Shown piece by piece: positions 1 to 8,896 of a DNA stretch of 64,000 bases; the stretch's first letter is position 1, and each line of letters starts with the position of its first letter. Both the position numbers and the translations under genes were made by a program. The notes under the pieces are model-generated. The model saw only the letters and a program-made list of their open reading frames with translations. It made no database searches and was not told the DNA's origin. The DNA comes from Salinicoccus sesuvii (GTDB taxonomy: Bacteria > Bacillota > Bacilli > Staphylococcales > Salinicoccaceae): NCBI RefSeq assembly GCF_042648145.1, contig NZ_JBHRWV010000007.1, positions 1-64,000 of the forward strand, given 5' to 3'.

Positions 1-42
1 TACAATCGCCATCTTTTCTTCGAAACTGCGATGTCTGGCCAT
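1..42 (-). CDS. N-terminal fragment, possible transposase (HTH)
   Basis: Only 14 codons are inside the window. They start at an ATG (40-42) and read MARHRSFEEKMAIV. The start is preceded by a perfect Shine-Dalgarno (GGAGG) seven bases upstream. An Arg/Lys-rich start followed by 'SFEEKMAIV' resembles the first helix of the helix-turn-helix in OrfA proteins of IS3-type transposases. That match rests on a very short stretch and is inference. In Bacillus and Staphylococcus ypoC is followed by ponA/pbp2 and recU, and this fragment matches neither, so synteny breaks here. The ribosome-binding site lies in the 3' arm of the terminator hairpin at 44-95, an arrangement that would limit translation from read-through transcripts. 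Confidence 0.4.
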   Translation of the reverse strand, partial: MARHRSFEEKMAIV

Positions 43-43
43 T

Positions 44-95
44 AAAAAACCTCCTAAGTTTACAGATTTTTTATTTCATCTGTAAACTTAGGAGG
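44..95 (-). terminator. Strong intrinsic terminator ending the mgsA-ypoC gene block
   Basis: A perfect 18-bp inverted repeat (arms 50-67 and 78-95, 10-nt loop) is followed on the minus strand by six T residues (44-49). It lies 28 bp past the ypoC stop codon. The 3' arm ends in AGGAGG and sits seven bases before the ATG at 42, so the same hairpin would also hide that ribosome-binding site. Confidence 0.85.
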
Positions 96-122
96 TAGCA
101 GCTCATGTTCCAATGGCTTTTT

Positions 123-407
123 TTAACTTCTCTTTTTTCTGATACGATAAGATGCTACCTTTTTGATAAACTCTTCATGTATACCTTTTAGCTGGATGAT
201 ACTGTGGTACTGGTATGGTCTCGACTGGATATAGTCCATACGTTCCTGATGATTGAACGGCAGCACTTGAGTATATGCATCAGGCTCAATGTCTTCGAGT
301 ACAGTATCGATATCGGAAAGAATAGCGCGTTCATACCGATCATAAAGTTCCCGGTCAGGTCTTTTGGCATTCTCCAGAAGTTTTTCATACATTTCTGTAA
401 TTGTCAT
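123..407 (-). CDS. ypoC: YpoC family protein
   Basis: A 94-residue soluble protein with no signal peptide or membrane segment. It matches the small YpoC family that follows nth in Bacillus and Staphylococcus. The most family-like stretch is the C-terminal half, with 'LPFNHQERMDYI' at about residue 50 and a basic tail. Its ATG overlaps the nth stop codon (ATGA), which implies translational coupling. Function is not established for the family; the conserved position suggests a link to nth or dnaD, but that is only inference. It is the last gene before the strong terminator at 44-95. Confidence 0.75.
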   Translation of the reverse strand: MTITEMYEKLLENAKRPDRELYDRYERAILSDIDTVLEDIEPDAYTQVLPFNHQERMDYIQSRPYQYHSIIQLKGIHEEFIKKVASYRIRKKRS

Positions 408-1060
408 CGTGCGTCCTTTCTCTTCATACGCTTTTGCCCTTCCCTACAATCTTCAAGCAGCGGGCAAGTTTCACATTTTGGGCTTCTGGCCGTGCAATGA
501 TAGCGTCCAAAGAAAATAAGCTGATGGTGGGTCTTGCTCCAACGTTCTTCAGGTACTTTCTGCATTAATGTCTTTTCGACTTCAAGCACCGAGTCTTTAT
601 AGCGCGTAATACCAAGGCGTTTTGACACACGCTCTACATGTGTGTCGACAGCAATCCTTGGTACACCAAATGCCACTGCCAAGACGACATTAGCCGTTTT
701 ACGGCCAACACCAGCAAGGCTGACCAGGTCATCGTAGTTACCAGGGATTTCACCGTCGTATCGATTGATAACATCTCGGCATAATTTCTGTATATTTTTC
801 GCTTTGTTACGGAAAAGTCCAATAGAACGGATATCATTTTCTAGTTCTGATTGCTCAACTGCCAGATAATCTTCTGGTGTTTTGTATTTTTTAAAAAGCT
901 CTCTGGTTACTCGATTTACGAGATTGTCGGTACATTGTGCAGATAAAAGGACTGCGATGGTCAATTCGAAGGGGTTGTCATGAATCAGTTCGCATTCTGC
1001 GTCTGGGAACATCATGTCGATCTTGTTTATCATCTCGACGGTCTTCTTCCTACTAATCAT
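404..1060 (-). CDS. nth: Endonuclease III (DNA glycosylase/AP lyase)
   Basis: A 218-residue base-excision repair enzyme that removes oxidised pyrimidines and cleaves at the abasic site. The helix-hairpin-helix 'LAGVGRKTA' starts near residue 115 and contains the catalytic Lys121. Catalytic Asp139 lies in 'AVDTHV'. Four cysteines spaced C189-x6-C196-x2-C199-x5-C205 form the [4Fe-4S] site. Length and motifs are complete. The start overlaps the end of dnaD by 8 bp and has a GGAGGAG ribosome-binding site inside dnaD. The asnS-dnaD-nth-ypoC order is conserved in Bacillus and Staphylococcus. Confidence 0.96.
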   Translation of the reverse strand: MISRKKTVEMINKIDMMFPDAECELIHDNPFELTIAVLLSAQCTDNLVNRVTRELFKKYKTPEDYLAVEQSELENDIRSIGLFRNKAKNIQKLCRDVINRYDGEIPGNYDDLVSLAGVGRKTANVVLAVAFGVPRIAVDTHVERVSKRLGITRYKDSVLEVEKTLMQKVPEERWSKTHHQLIFFGRYHCTARSPKCETCPLLEDCREGQKRMKRKDAR

Positions 1061-1670
1061 TTAAGTCTCCTCCTTCCAGCCAAGAACGTACAGGCATTCG
1101 TTCCGCCTTTGGTTCTGTTGTCTCCCTGCCTGTCTGACCAAGGATACGCTCTACATACTGCAATGACTTTATCTGATTTTGATAAGCGAGATCCACTGCA
1201 TTTCGAATCGCTTCTGGAGTAAACTTCGAGTCCTCGAGCCAACTGTTTATTCGCTCGAACTCGTTTGGACTGATGACACGACCGTATAGACCCTCAACGT
1301 ACTCGAACAATGACCTTATTTCCGTAGGTTCCGGTTTTGCAGGCTCCGCCATGTCGAGAAACTTGGCGAGTTTCGAATAGAGTGGATCGAGATTGAACCG
1401 CTCTATATACTTGCCTGTTTCCTTAATTGTCTCGACTTCAAGGAGCCCTTTTTGTATCAGCTCCTCAATCACTTTTGAAATATCGCTACTTGACATCTTC
1501 GTGCCTTTAGAAAGTAGTGTAAACTCAGGTAATTGCGAAGAGTATTGATGGATATCAATCAACTTGATGATGACAATCATGGCACGCTCGTCAATACCGA
1601 GTGTGCCATAATTGTCGATCAGCAATTTATTTACAGGTACATTCATATATCTTATATAATCACCAATCAT
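1053..1670 (-). CDS. dnaD: DNA replication initiation protein DnaD
   Basis: A 205-residue primosomal protein that acts with DnaB and DnaI in loading the replicative helicase in Firmicutes. The N-terminal half is a winged-helix oligomerisation domain. The C-terminal half ('LFEYVEGLYGRVISPNEF' onward) is the DNA-binding DnaD/DnaB domain. The frame stays open upstream into asnS. The start at 1670 is chosen because it has a GGAG ribosome-binding site seven bases away and gives the normal N-terminus (MIGDYIRY). A small hairpin precedes it. The end overlaps nth. Confidence 0.93.
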   Translation of the reverse strand: MIGDYIRYMNVPVNKLLIDNYGTLGIDERAMIVIIKLIDIHQYSSQLPEFTLLSKGTKMSSSDISKVIEELIQKGLLEVETIKETGKYIERFNLDPLYSKLAKFLDMAEPAKPEPTEIRSLFEYVEGLYGRVISPNEFERINSWLEDSKFTPEAIRNAVDLAYQNQIKSLQYVERILGQTGRETTEPKAERMPVRSWLEGGDLND

Positions 1671-1683
1671 AAAACGACTCCTT

Positions 1684-1709
1684 ATAAAAATATCGCCTTG
1701 CGGCGATAT
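1684..1709 (-). terminator. Hairpin between asnS and dnaD, terminator or attenuator
   Basis: Minus-strand stem ATATCGCC/GGCGATAT (1690-1709) with a GCAA tetraloop, followed by TTTTTAT. It lies just after the asnS stop and directly before the dnaD ribosome-binding site. It has the form of a short intrinsic terminator. No separate dnaD promoter fits in the gap, so partial termination is the likely role. Confidence 0.6.
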
Positions 1710-1716
1710 ATTAAAC

Positions 1717-3006
1717 CTATGGGTATAGACGGTTGAGCAGTCTAGGGAATGGGGATGTCTCCCTGACGTGCTGGACACCACTCAGCCATGCCACAGTACG
1801 TTCCAGTCCAAGACCAAATCCGGAATGCGGCACACTGCCGTATCTTCTCAGGTCGAGATACCACTGGTAGGCATCGAGATTCAGTCCGCTGTCGATAATC
1901 TTCTGCTCCAGCGTTGCGTAGTCATGAATCCGTTCGCTACCTCCAATAATTTCTCCGTAGCCTTCCGGCGCAATCATGTCGGCACATAGAACAGTGCGCG
2001 GGTCTTCTGGGTTCTCCTCCATATAGAAGGATTTTATTGCCTTCGGATAGTTTGTGATAAAGACCGGTTTGTCAAAGTGATTTGCGATTTCAGTCTCGTG
2101 CGGTGCACCAAAGTCTTCGCCCCACTCGATGTCATCGAACCCTTTTTCTTTTAGAAGCTCTACTGCATCTGTGTAGGTGATACGTGGGAACGGCGCACGA
2201 ATTTTCTCGAGTACAGCTGTATCTCGTTCCAGAATCCCGAGATCGAGACTGCAGTTCGCGAGGACTTGTTGCACCAAATACTCCACATACTGCTCTTGGA
2301 CTTCAAGACTGTCCTCATGCTTATAGAATGCCATCTCAGGCTCTATCATCCAAAATTCAATTAAATGTCTTCTAGTTTTTGATTTTTCAGCTCTGAAAGT
2401 AGGACCGAATGAGAACACCTTCCCATGGGCCATAGCTGCGGCTTCAGCATAGAGCTGACCACTTTGAGACAGGTAAGCATCTTCATCGAAGTACTTTGTA
2501 TGGAACAGTTCTGTTGTTCCTTCCGGTGAACTGCTTGTCAGAATCGGTGGATCTATTTTCTTGTAGCCGTTCTCAAAGAAAAAGTCATGCGTGCTTTTGA
2601 TGATCTGATTTCTTATATTCATGACCGCATGCTGTTTTTTAGACCGTAACCACAGATGTCTATTATCCATCAGGAACTCGGGACCATGGGCTTTCGGTGT
2701 GATAGGATAACCTTCTGATGCATGAATGATTTCGATGTCATCGACTTCCATTTCATATCCGAACTGGGAACGATCATCTGACTTGATAGTGCCTGAAACA
2801 TACATAGACGTTTCTTGTGTCAGTCCTTTGGCAGTTTCGAAAAGTGCTTCGTCACTTGCTTTGACGACAACACCCTGCATGAAGCCTGTACCATCCCTAA
2901 GCTGGAGGAACTGAATTTTGCCACTGCCACGCTTTTGGAGCAGCCAGCATCCAATCGTCACCTGCTGTCCTTCAAAATTTGATGCCTGATTAATTGATAT
3001 TTTCAT
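1717..3006 (-). CDS. asnS: Asparaginyl-tRNA synthetase
   Basis: A 429-residue class II synthetase that charges tRNA-Asn with asparagine. The N-terminal OB-fold anticodon-binding domain spans about residues 1-110. Class II motif 2 is seen as 'FRAEKSKTRRHLIEFWM' near 205-221, and motif 3 as 'GFGLGLERTVAWL' close to the C-terminus. Full family length. The start at 3006 has an AAAGGAG ribosome-binding site. It sits 6 bp from aspB, as in Bacillus, where the two genes are cotranscribed. No T-box leader is seen in front of it. Confidence 0.96.
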   Translation of the reverse strand: MKISINQASNFEGQQVTIGCWLLQKRGSGKIQFLQLRDGTGFMQGVVVKASDEALFETAKGLTQETSMYVSGTIKSDDRSQFGYEMEVDDIEIIHASEGYPITPKAHGPEFLMDNRHLWLRSKKQHAVMNIRNQIIKSTHDFFFENGYKKIDPPILTSSSPEGTTELFHTKYFDEDAYLSQSGQLYAEAAAMAHGKVFSFGPTFRAEKSKTRRHLIEFWMIEPEMAFYKHEDSLEVQEQYVEYLVQQVLANCSLDLGILERDTAVLEKIRAPFPRITYTDAVELLKEKGFDDIEWGEDFGAPHETEIANHFDKPVFITNYPKAIKSFYMEENPEDPRTVLCADMIAPEGYGEIIGGSERIHDYATLEQKIIDSGLNLDAYQWYLDLRRYGSVPHSGFGLGLERTVAWLSGVQHVRETSPFPRLLNRLYP

Positions 3007-3012
3007 TTCGAA

Positions 3013-4200
3013 CTATACTCCTTTGGAATGTTCTTCTACAAATTTTCTGATACGGTCGAGTGCCTCGGCCATATCTTCTGTGCTCAGTGAATAGCTGAGC
3101 CTGATGTTATCCGGTGATCCAAATCCCGAGCCTGGTACGACTGCGACGTACTGCTCTTCAAGCAAAGCAGTGACGAAAGCGTCAACGTCCGGGAAACCAC
3201 ATTTCTCTGCACATTTTGCAAAATTCGGGAACAAATAGAATGCTCCTTCTGGCTTAATGCAGTCGATGTATGGAATCTCCATCAACTTATCATATGCCTG
3301 GTCCCTTCTATCGTTAAAGGTCTTGTTGTACTCTTTGAGATAGGATGGATCCATTTCATAGGCAGCTACAGCAGCCCATTGAGAAGGTGTAGCTGCGTTG
3401 GATGTGGAGTGACTCGTCAAGTCAGTCATCGCTTTCATGACATCACGGTCGCCGCATGCATAACCGATGCGCCAACCTGTCATTGCATGGGATTTACTTA
3501 CACCGTTGACAACAATAGTGTTCTTTTTCATCTTGTCACTGAACGTTGCGATAGATATATGAGGTCTGTCATATACAAGCGTCTCATAGATTTCATCCGC
3601 GACCACCACGATATCAGTCTGTTCGAGATACTCAGCTAGACTTCTTAGTTCCTCTTCTGTGTAGACCATGCCACTCGGATTACTCGGAGAGTTGAGCAGG
3701 AGCATACGTGTCTTATCGGTCCTGTGGGCTTCGATAATCTCAGGTGTCATTTTGAATGATGTGGATTCATCAGTATGCATAATGACAGGATTACCTTCAG
3801 CAAGCTTTACCTGCTCTGTATAGCTCACCCAGTATGGTGTCGGAATCAGTACTTCATCACCTGCATCGAGTGTCGCCTGGAAAAGATTGTAGAGTACATG
3901 CTTTGCACCACTACCGACGAATATTTCGGAAGCATCGTAGTCGAGACCGTTGTCATTTTTCATTTTCTTGACTATTGCCTCTTTTAGATTGTTGATGCCC
4001 GAAGCTGATGTATACTTTGTCTGCCCTTCCTTTAGTGCTGTATATGTTTTTTCTATGATCTCTTCAGGCGTATTGAAATCGGGTTCCCCAGCGCTGAGGC
4101 TGATCACATCGATACCTTGAGCTTTCAGATCTCTTGATTTGGCAGTGATGGCCAGTGTTTGACTTGGTGTAATATTCCTGATTCTTTGAGAGAGTTGCAT
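3013..4200 (-). CDS. aspB: Aspartate/aromatic aminotransferase, PLP-dependent
   Basis: A 395-residue fold-type I aminotransferase of the Bacillus AspB subfamily, which interconverts aspartate and oxaloacetate with glutamate/2-oxoglutarate. The PLP lysine lies in 'SKSHAMTGWRIGY'. The substrate-binding Arg near the C-terminus is in 'NIRLSYS'. The frame is open upstream, but the start at 4200 (MQLSQRIRN) has an AAAGGAG ribosome-binding site seven bases away and the family N-terminus. It lies between dinG and asnS, supplying aspartate next to the asparagine tRNA synthetase. Exact substrate range cannot be read from sequence. Confidence 0.92.
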   Translation of the reverse strand: MQLSQRIRNITPSQTLAITAKSRDLKAQGIDVISLSAGEPDFNTPEEIIEKTYTALKEGQTKYTSASGINNLKEAIVKKMKNDNGLDYDASEIFVGSGAKHVLYNLFQATLDAGDEVLIPTPYWVSYTEQVKLAEGNPVIMHTDESTSFKMTPEIIEAHRTDKTRMLLLNSPSNPSGMVYTEEELRSLAEYLEQTDIVVVADEIYETLVYDRPHISIATFSDKMKKNTIVVNGVSKSHAMTGWRIGYACGDRDVMKAMTDLTSHSTSNAATPSQWAAVAAYEMDPSYLKEYNKTFNDRRDQAYDKLMEIPYIDCIKPEGAFYLFPNFAKCAEKCGFPDVDAFVTALLEEQYVAVVPGSGFGSPDNIRLSYSLSTEDMAEALDRIRKFVEEHSKGV

Positions 4201-4231
4201 ATTTCGTCTCCTTTGAAGTTGATATAACTCA

Positions 4232-6748
4232 TTATAAATCACGAAGCAGTGCTTTGAAAGACTCTCCGTCCCCCTCGATGATATTTTCGGGTACGAAGTA
4301 TTTGAGAAAGGCATCTTTATACCTTCGATTGAGTACACGCTTATCAAAAAGTAGCAGCAGTCCTTTTTCTTCAGGGCGCCGGTGAATTCTTCCGGCAATC
4401 TGTCTGAATTGGAATACTGCTTCTGGGAGGTCCGTCCGATAGAAACTTCGGAAATCCGACTTTTTCGGAACAGGGAAAGGCAGTTTTGTCAGCATTAGAC
4501 ATTTGCTTCCGGTACTCTGTATATTGATACCTTCATTGAAGCTTGATGTACCAAGAAGTACACATCTATCTAGCTGGTTGAACTGGGCAAGCAACTTCTC
4601 AGTCGTGGTCGCTCTGGATTGTCTTAATACCACAAAGTCATCGAAAGTTTCTACATCTTCGGTGTACTCATAAACTTTATCGAGCAGTTCGAAATTTGAA
4701 AATAGCACCATCAGTTTCTGGTTCGTCTCAGTTAAGTAGATGGCGATGTATTCTACAATGGCAGTTACAAAGTCATCATTTTGAACATCATAGGCAGGGA
4801 TGTCTTCTGGCACAAATATCTTCGTCTGCTTAAAAAGCGCCTCATTACGAATGACTAACGTTTTAAAAGGTTCTTCGCCATACCAGTAGTCGAGGTGGTC
4901 GAAACTTCCATTCACCTCGAGTGTCCCTGACAGCATGATAGTCGCCTTAACATTGGTGACTTTAGTACGTAGTGCGGCAATTTCACCTTCATGTACATGC
5001 ACCTTGATCTTCTGTGGATTTTTGTCGGACTCAAGGTAATAACTTTCTGTTCTTACTCCCTTTTCCAAACTGCCGAGCATTTTCTGATAATGGTACATAT
5101 GATTATAGAGGACCTGGTAGTTCTGCGTTCCGCGTATGGTACCAAGAAATATGGACGCATGGTGGATACTAACTTCGATATGGTGGCGCATATCCTCCAT
5201 GTTGCCCGCTGCGGCTGCGGCGAATATTCTGTCTATGTTCTGATTGAGGTGTTTTAGTATATCTTCAAGCAGATAGACAGATGTTTCATCATTGTATTTG
5301 AAGTAAGTAGTCAGCAGTCGATCCTGACCTGCAGTGCCGATCTGTCCGATGAAGAACTTCATAGTCTGATAACTGAAAGTTGTCTTCATTCTCTCTTCAA
5401 TGGAGCGTTTGAGCTGGTGTGCTTCATCTATGATAATACTCTCTACATCAGGGAGATGTTTAAGACACTCCATTAGAAAATAGTGGTTGGTTACTGTAAA
5501 TGCAGCTTCTCTTGCCTCTGCCAGTGCACGATCAAAGAATAGATGGTTGCTCGAGTCCCCTGCCTGGATGGAAGCAGTTCTGTAATAGGCACGTTCCGGC
5601 CCTTTGAGATGAATTTCGGCCAGATCACCGGTATCGGTTTCAAGTAGCCATACAAGGAGTTTCATTTTTAACTGTACAATTTCAGTGTTACTTTCTTCAA
5701 GCGATAGTAATAGTTCGAAAGCATCTACATTCAAGTAGTTTTCCCGGCCTTTAAGACTCTTCGCCCCAAGTGACAGACCCGAAGCCTGTTCAAGCACTTT
5801 TAATTCTTCAGCGAGTATCTGGTTCTGCAAAATCTTCTTGGAGGTGCTGACAAGGACTTTTCTACCGAAAAGAGAATGGAAGCTAATCGACGCAATTAGA
5901 AACGCCAGTGTCTTTCCAACACCGGTATACGCTTCGACTACAAGATCATCATCTTGTTCGAGCGCTTCGAATATTTCGTTGGCAAGCCGAAGTTGTTCCT
6001 CACGATACTCCTTGCCAGAGTACGCGACATAGTTGTCGTAGAGCTCTCTGACGGTGATGGGATCGACTGTCTTGTCCATAAGGTGGGGTTTTTTCATGAA
6101 GAAAGATCCGTAATGATCAAGATGGCCAGATGGTTTATCGGCAGACTCTGCAATAACGGAGAAAAGAATATCAGACAGGCTATACTTTAAAGATTTCGAT
6201 AGATGGTACAGCTGCTTTTGTGTTTCTGTATTCAGTCCAGTGATTTTTTGAAGCAAATGGATCAGTAGCTCTGCCGTCGCCAGTGCATCTGCATCTGCAC
6301 GATGTGCGTTTGCGAGATCAAGCCCAAGTGACTGTGCAACCTCATTAAGCTGTAGGCGTTCTAGTGTCGGAAGAAATATTTTTGCAAGCTCTACAGTGTC
6401 GAGCAGATGACTGGGCTTGTATCTTATCCCGCACTTCCTGAAAGCGGATTGCAGAAAACCAAAATCGAACTCGACATTGTGTGCAGTAAAGATGCAGCCC
6501 TCAAGAAGAGATGCTATTTCGTGGGCAACATCTTCAAATCTGGGTGCATTTTCAAGCATTGATGTCTTGATGTTCGTCAATTCTTTTATAAATGGCGTCA
6601 ATTCCGTTTCATCAGACAAGAAAGTCGTATACGTCTTTACAACTTTGAAATTCTGGACGATTACGATGCCCAATTGGATGATACTATCTTCGTTCTTATT
6701 ATTTCCGGCGGTTTCAAGGTCTACCACCGCAAACTTCTCATTCAGCAT
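4232..6748 (-). CDS. dinG: DinG-like 3'-5' exonuclease with helicase-like domain
   Basis: An 838-residue fusion. The N-terminal DEDD exonuclease domain (about 1-165) shows 'VVDLETAG' (metal-binding D and E) and 'HRADADALATAE'. The C-terminal XPD/DinG-type domain has a Walker A 'AYTGVGKT' and a DEAH box 'IIIDEAHQ'. The region between Walker A and DEAH lacks the four cysteines that hold the [4Fe-4S] cluster in true DinG/XPD helicases. The S. aureus homologue, also without the cluster, is reported to be a single-strand exonuclease rather than a helicase; by inference the same holds here. It lies 17 bp from birA. Confidence 0.92.
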   Translation of the reverse strand: MLNEKFAVVDLETAGNNKNEDSIIQLGIVIVQNFKVVKTYTTFLSDETELTPFIKELTNIKTSMLENAPRFEDVAHEIASLLEGCIFTAHNVEFDFGFLQSAFRKCGIRYKPSHLLDTVELAKIFLPTLERLQLNEVAQSLGLDLANAHRADADALATAELLIHLLQKITGLNTETQKQLYHLSKSLKYSLSDILFSVIAESADKPSGHLDHYGSFFMKKPHLMDKTVDPITVRELYDNYVAYSGKEYREEQLRLANEIFEALEQDDDLVVEAYTGVGKTLAFLIASISFHSLFGRKVLVSTSKKILQNQILAEELKVLEQASGLSLGAKSLKGRENYLNVDAFELLLSLEESNTEIVQLKMKLLVWLLETDTGDLAEIHLKGPERAYYRTASIQAGDSSNHLFFDRALAEAREAAFTVTNHYFLMECLKHLPDVESIIIDEAHQLKRSIEERMKTTFSYQTMKFFIGQIGTAGQDRLLTTYFKYNDETSVYLLEDILKHLNQNIDRIFAAAAAGNMEDMRHHIEVSIHHASIFLGTIRGTQNYQVLYNHMYHYQKMLGSLEKGVRTESYYLESDKNPQKIKVHVHEGEIAALRTKVTNVKATIMLSGTLEVNGSFDHLDYWYGEEPFKTLVIRNEALFKQTKIFVPEDIPAYDVQNDDFVTAIVEYIAIYLTETNQKLMVLFSNFELLDKVYEYTEDVETFDDFVVLRQSRATTTEKLLAQFNQLDRCVLLGTSSFNEGINIQSTGSKCLMLTKLPFPVPKKSDFRSFYRTDLPEAVFQFRQIAGRIHRRPEEKGLLLLFDKRVLNRRYKDAFLKYFVPENIIEGDGESFKALLRDL

Positions 6749-6765
6749 TTCATCACCAGTTCCTA

Positions 6766-7728
6766 CTAGAGTTCAATATCCGCACTGACCACTCTTCTGA
6801 TTTCTCCCGCTTCATCCAGCACTTCCAAAAAGCCATCTGAGTCAATATCGAGCACTTTAGCCACATAGCTCTCATTGGTCTCAGTGATTTTCAGTTTTTT
6901 GTTGAAGACAATTGATCGCGACTTCCATTCTTCTCGTATGCTACTAAATGGTTCGTTGATGAAGCGATCATAATACACCTCTATGTTGTGGATGAGTTTT
7001 TTCATAAAATCATCCAAATCGATTTCTCTGTCTGGATCAATTTCAGATTCTATATCGGTTGCTGTCCCCAGTGCAGTGACATCTTCGTTTTTGTATATGT
7101 TGATACCAATACCACAGATTATAGCATTGATTACATTACTTTCACTCACGACTTCAGTCAAAAAACCCGAAACCTTTTTGTTTTTAATATATATGTCATT
7201 GGGCCATTTAATTCCGCTTTCCACACCAAATGCTGCATCCAGTGCCTCAGATAGAGCCAGGGATATGAATAGATTGAACCGTATGATTTCTGTAATAGGT
7301 ATATTCGGACGTAGCACTATGGAGAGGTAGAGACCGCTATTCTTTGGTGATGCCCATGGACGGCTGAATCGTCCCCTACCTTTTGTCTGTTCGAGTGCAA
7401 CAACAACGTAAGCACCTTCTTGGCTTTCAAGCTTCTGCATGGCCTCAATTTGTGTCGATTCGGTGGTTTCTAGGTATTCCATCCGCGTGAAGAGTGAGGA
7501 ACCTTCAACCAGTACTTTCAGTGCAGTTGGACTTATGTAGCGAGGGTGCTCTTTCAGATGATAGCCCTTTTTAGTAACCGATTCAATGCTGTATCCTTCA
7601 GTCTTCAGGCCATTGATACTTTTCCAGACGGAAGTTCTGGAAACTTTGAGTCGATCTGCCATCTCTTGTCCGGAGATGAATCGATCACTTTTCAGCAATT
7701 TTAATATTTCCTGCTTCAAATTCGACAT
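6766..7728 (-). CDS. birA: Bifunctional biotin-protein ligase / biotin repressor
   Basis: A 320-residue BirA with an N-terminal winged-helix domain (about 1-60, 'SGQEMADRLKVSRTSVWKSI') that binds biotin-operon DNA. A central ligase domain has the biotin/ATP loop 'KGRGRFSRPW' near 115. A C-terminal SH3-like domain completes it. It attaches biotin to carboxylases and represses biotin genes. The start at 7728 lies inside the 3' end of cca (44-bp overlap) and has GGTGAAGG just upstream. The cca-birA pair is conserved in Bacillus. Confidence 0.95.
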   Translation of the reverse strand: MSNLKQEILKLLKSDRFISGQEMADRLKVSRTSVWKSINGLKTEGYSIESVTKKGYHLKEHPRYISPTALKVLVEGSSLFTRMEYLETTESTQIEAMQKLESQEGAYVVVALEQTKGRGRFSRPWASPKNSGLYLSIVLRPNIPITEIIRFNLFISLALSEALDAAFGVESGIKWPNDIYIKNKKVSGFLTEVVSESNVINAIICGIGINIYKNEDVTALGTATDIESEIDPDREIDLDDFMKKLIHNIEVYYDRFINEPFSSIREEWKSRSIVFNKKLKITETNESYVAKVLDIDSDGFLEVLDEAGEIRRVVSADIEL

Positions 7729-8896
7729 GTGCCTTCACCCATTCAATTATTTTATCTCTATCGTTATCCAGCTGACCAGCAAGTATCTCCCGTTCCACAG
7801 CTGAAAGGATGGTTCTAATCCACCGTCCGCCCTGAGCCTCGAAAAGTCTCATGAGTGTACGACCGTCAAGGTTGATTTCAGAGGGATCGCTAATGGGGAG
7901 CTTGGGTTTCATGGCTATAGCAGATTCTAGACGCGTCATCCTGTTCCCAATCTGTAGAAATGAATTCTTCACGATCGTATCCTTGGTTATATTTAGTACT
8001 CTGTCGTCGAAATCGTAAGCAAGGTGTCTGATTGAGGACGAATCGACCATTTTGAGCAGGTTAACGATACTCAGAATTTCCGTCTTAACAGCGTTGGAAA
8101 GTTTCAACTCATGGAGCGTTTCTTTCAGTTTTGGTGTCTGATAGATTTGTAATGCCAACTCACATTCGAGAGAGTGGACGTTAGACTTAAGGAAAGCAGC
8201 TTCATCAACTTGGTCCAAGAACGGTAGATATTTAATCAAGTGAGTCTCCGCCATTAATACTTTAGCCGCAGAAGGGTTTGCTCCCCGGTAAAGCTTGACG
8301 AGTTCTGCAACGCTTCTTTCTACAGCAACGTACTTGAGGTTCTCAGCATGTTTCAACATAGCACGTTTCGTATCATCATCCACTTTGAATTCGAGCTGGG
8401 AGGAGAACCTGGCAGCTCTCAGTATTCTAAGAGCGTCTTCACCGAACCGTTCGGTTGACTCACCAACAGTAGTAATCACTTTGCGGTTGATGGCCATCAT
8501 GCCATCGTAAGGATCGATAATATCAAAATCACCGTCCATAGCCATTGCATTCATGGTAAAGTCCCTACGCTCAAGGTCACTGTCTAGATCACGTGTAAAG
8601 GTGACCACATCTGGTCGGCGGAAGTCGCTGTAATCCGATTCCGTACGGAAAGTGGTCACTTCGAATGGTATGTCCTCAACAAGTACGATTATAGTGCCAT
8701 GCACTTTGCCGATGTCAATTGTGTGTATGAATATCCGTTCGATGTCTTCAGGCAATGCGTCTGTCGTGATATCTACGTCGTTGATAACCCGTCCCATATG
8801 ATAATCACGCACACAACCGCCTACAAAGTACCCCTTATATCCATGAGCAGCGAGTTGCCTTAATATGGTTCTACCTTTCGCAAAGAGTTCATTCAT
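7685..8896 (-). CDS. cca: CCA tRNA nucleotidyltransferase
   Basis: A 403-residue class II enzyme that adds or repairs the 3' CCA of tRNA without a nucleic-acid template. The head domain has 'VGGCVRD' and the catalytic 'DVDITTDA', followed by 'RRDFTMNAMAM' and the nucleotide-recognition helix with 'EDALRILRAARF'. The start at 8896 (MNELFAKG) overlaps the bshA stop; a longer upstream reading lacks family similarity. The 3' end overlaps birA. In Bacillus the same bshA-cca-birA order occurs. Confidence 0.95.
   Translation of the reverse strand: MNELFAKGRTILRQLAAHGYKGYFVGGCVRDYHMGRVINDVDITTDALPEDIERIFIHTIDIGKVHGTIIVLVEDIPFEVTTFRTESDYSDFRRPDVVTFTRDLDSDLERRDFTMNAMAMDGDFDIIDPYDGMMAINRKVITTVGESTERFGEDALRILRAARFSSQLEFKVDDDTKRAMLKHAENLKYVAVERSVAELVKLYRGANPSAAKVLMAETHLIKYLPFLDQVDEAAFLKSNVHSLECELALQIYQTPKLKETLHELKLSNAVKTEILSIVNLLKMVDSSSIRHLAYDFDDRVLNITKDTIVKNSFLQIGNRMTRLESAIAMKPKLPISDPSEINLDGRTLMRLFEAQGGRWIRTILSAVEREILAGQLDNDRDKIIEWVKAHVEFEAGNIKIAEK

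Noticed and set aside
3007..3012. T-box leader for asnS
   Set aside because: Only 6 bp separate aspB from asnS in the wrong order for a leader; upstream of the asnS start there is no T-box sequence.
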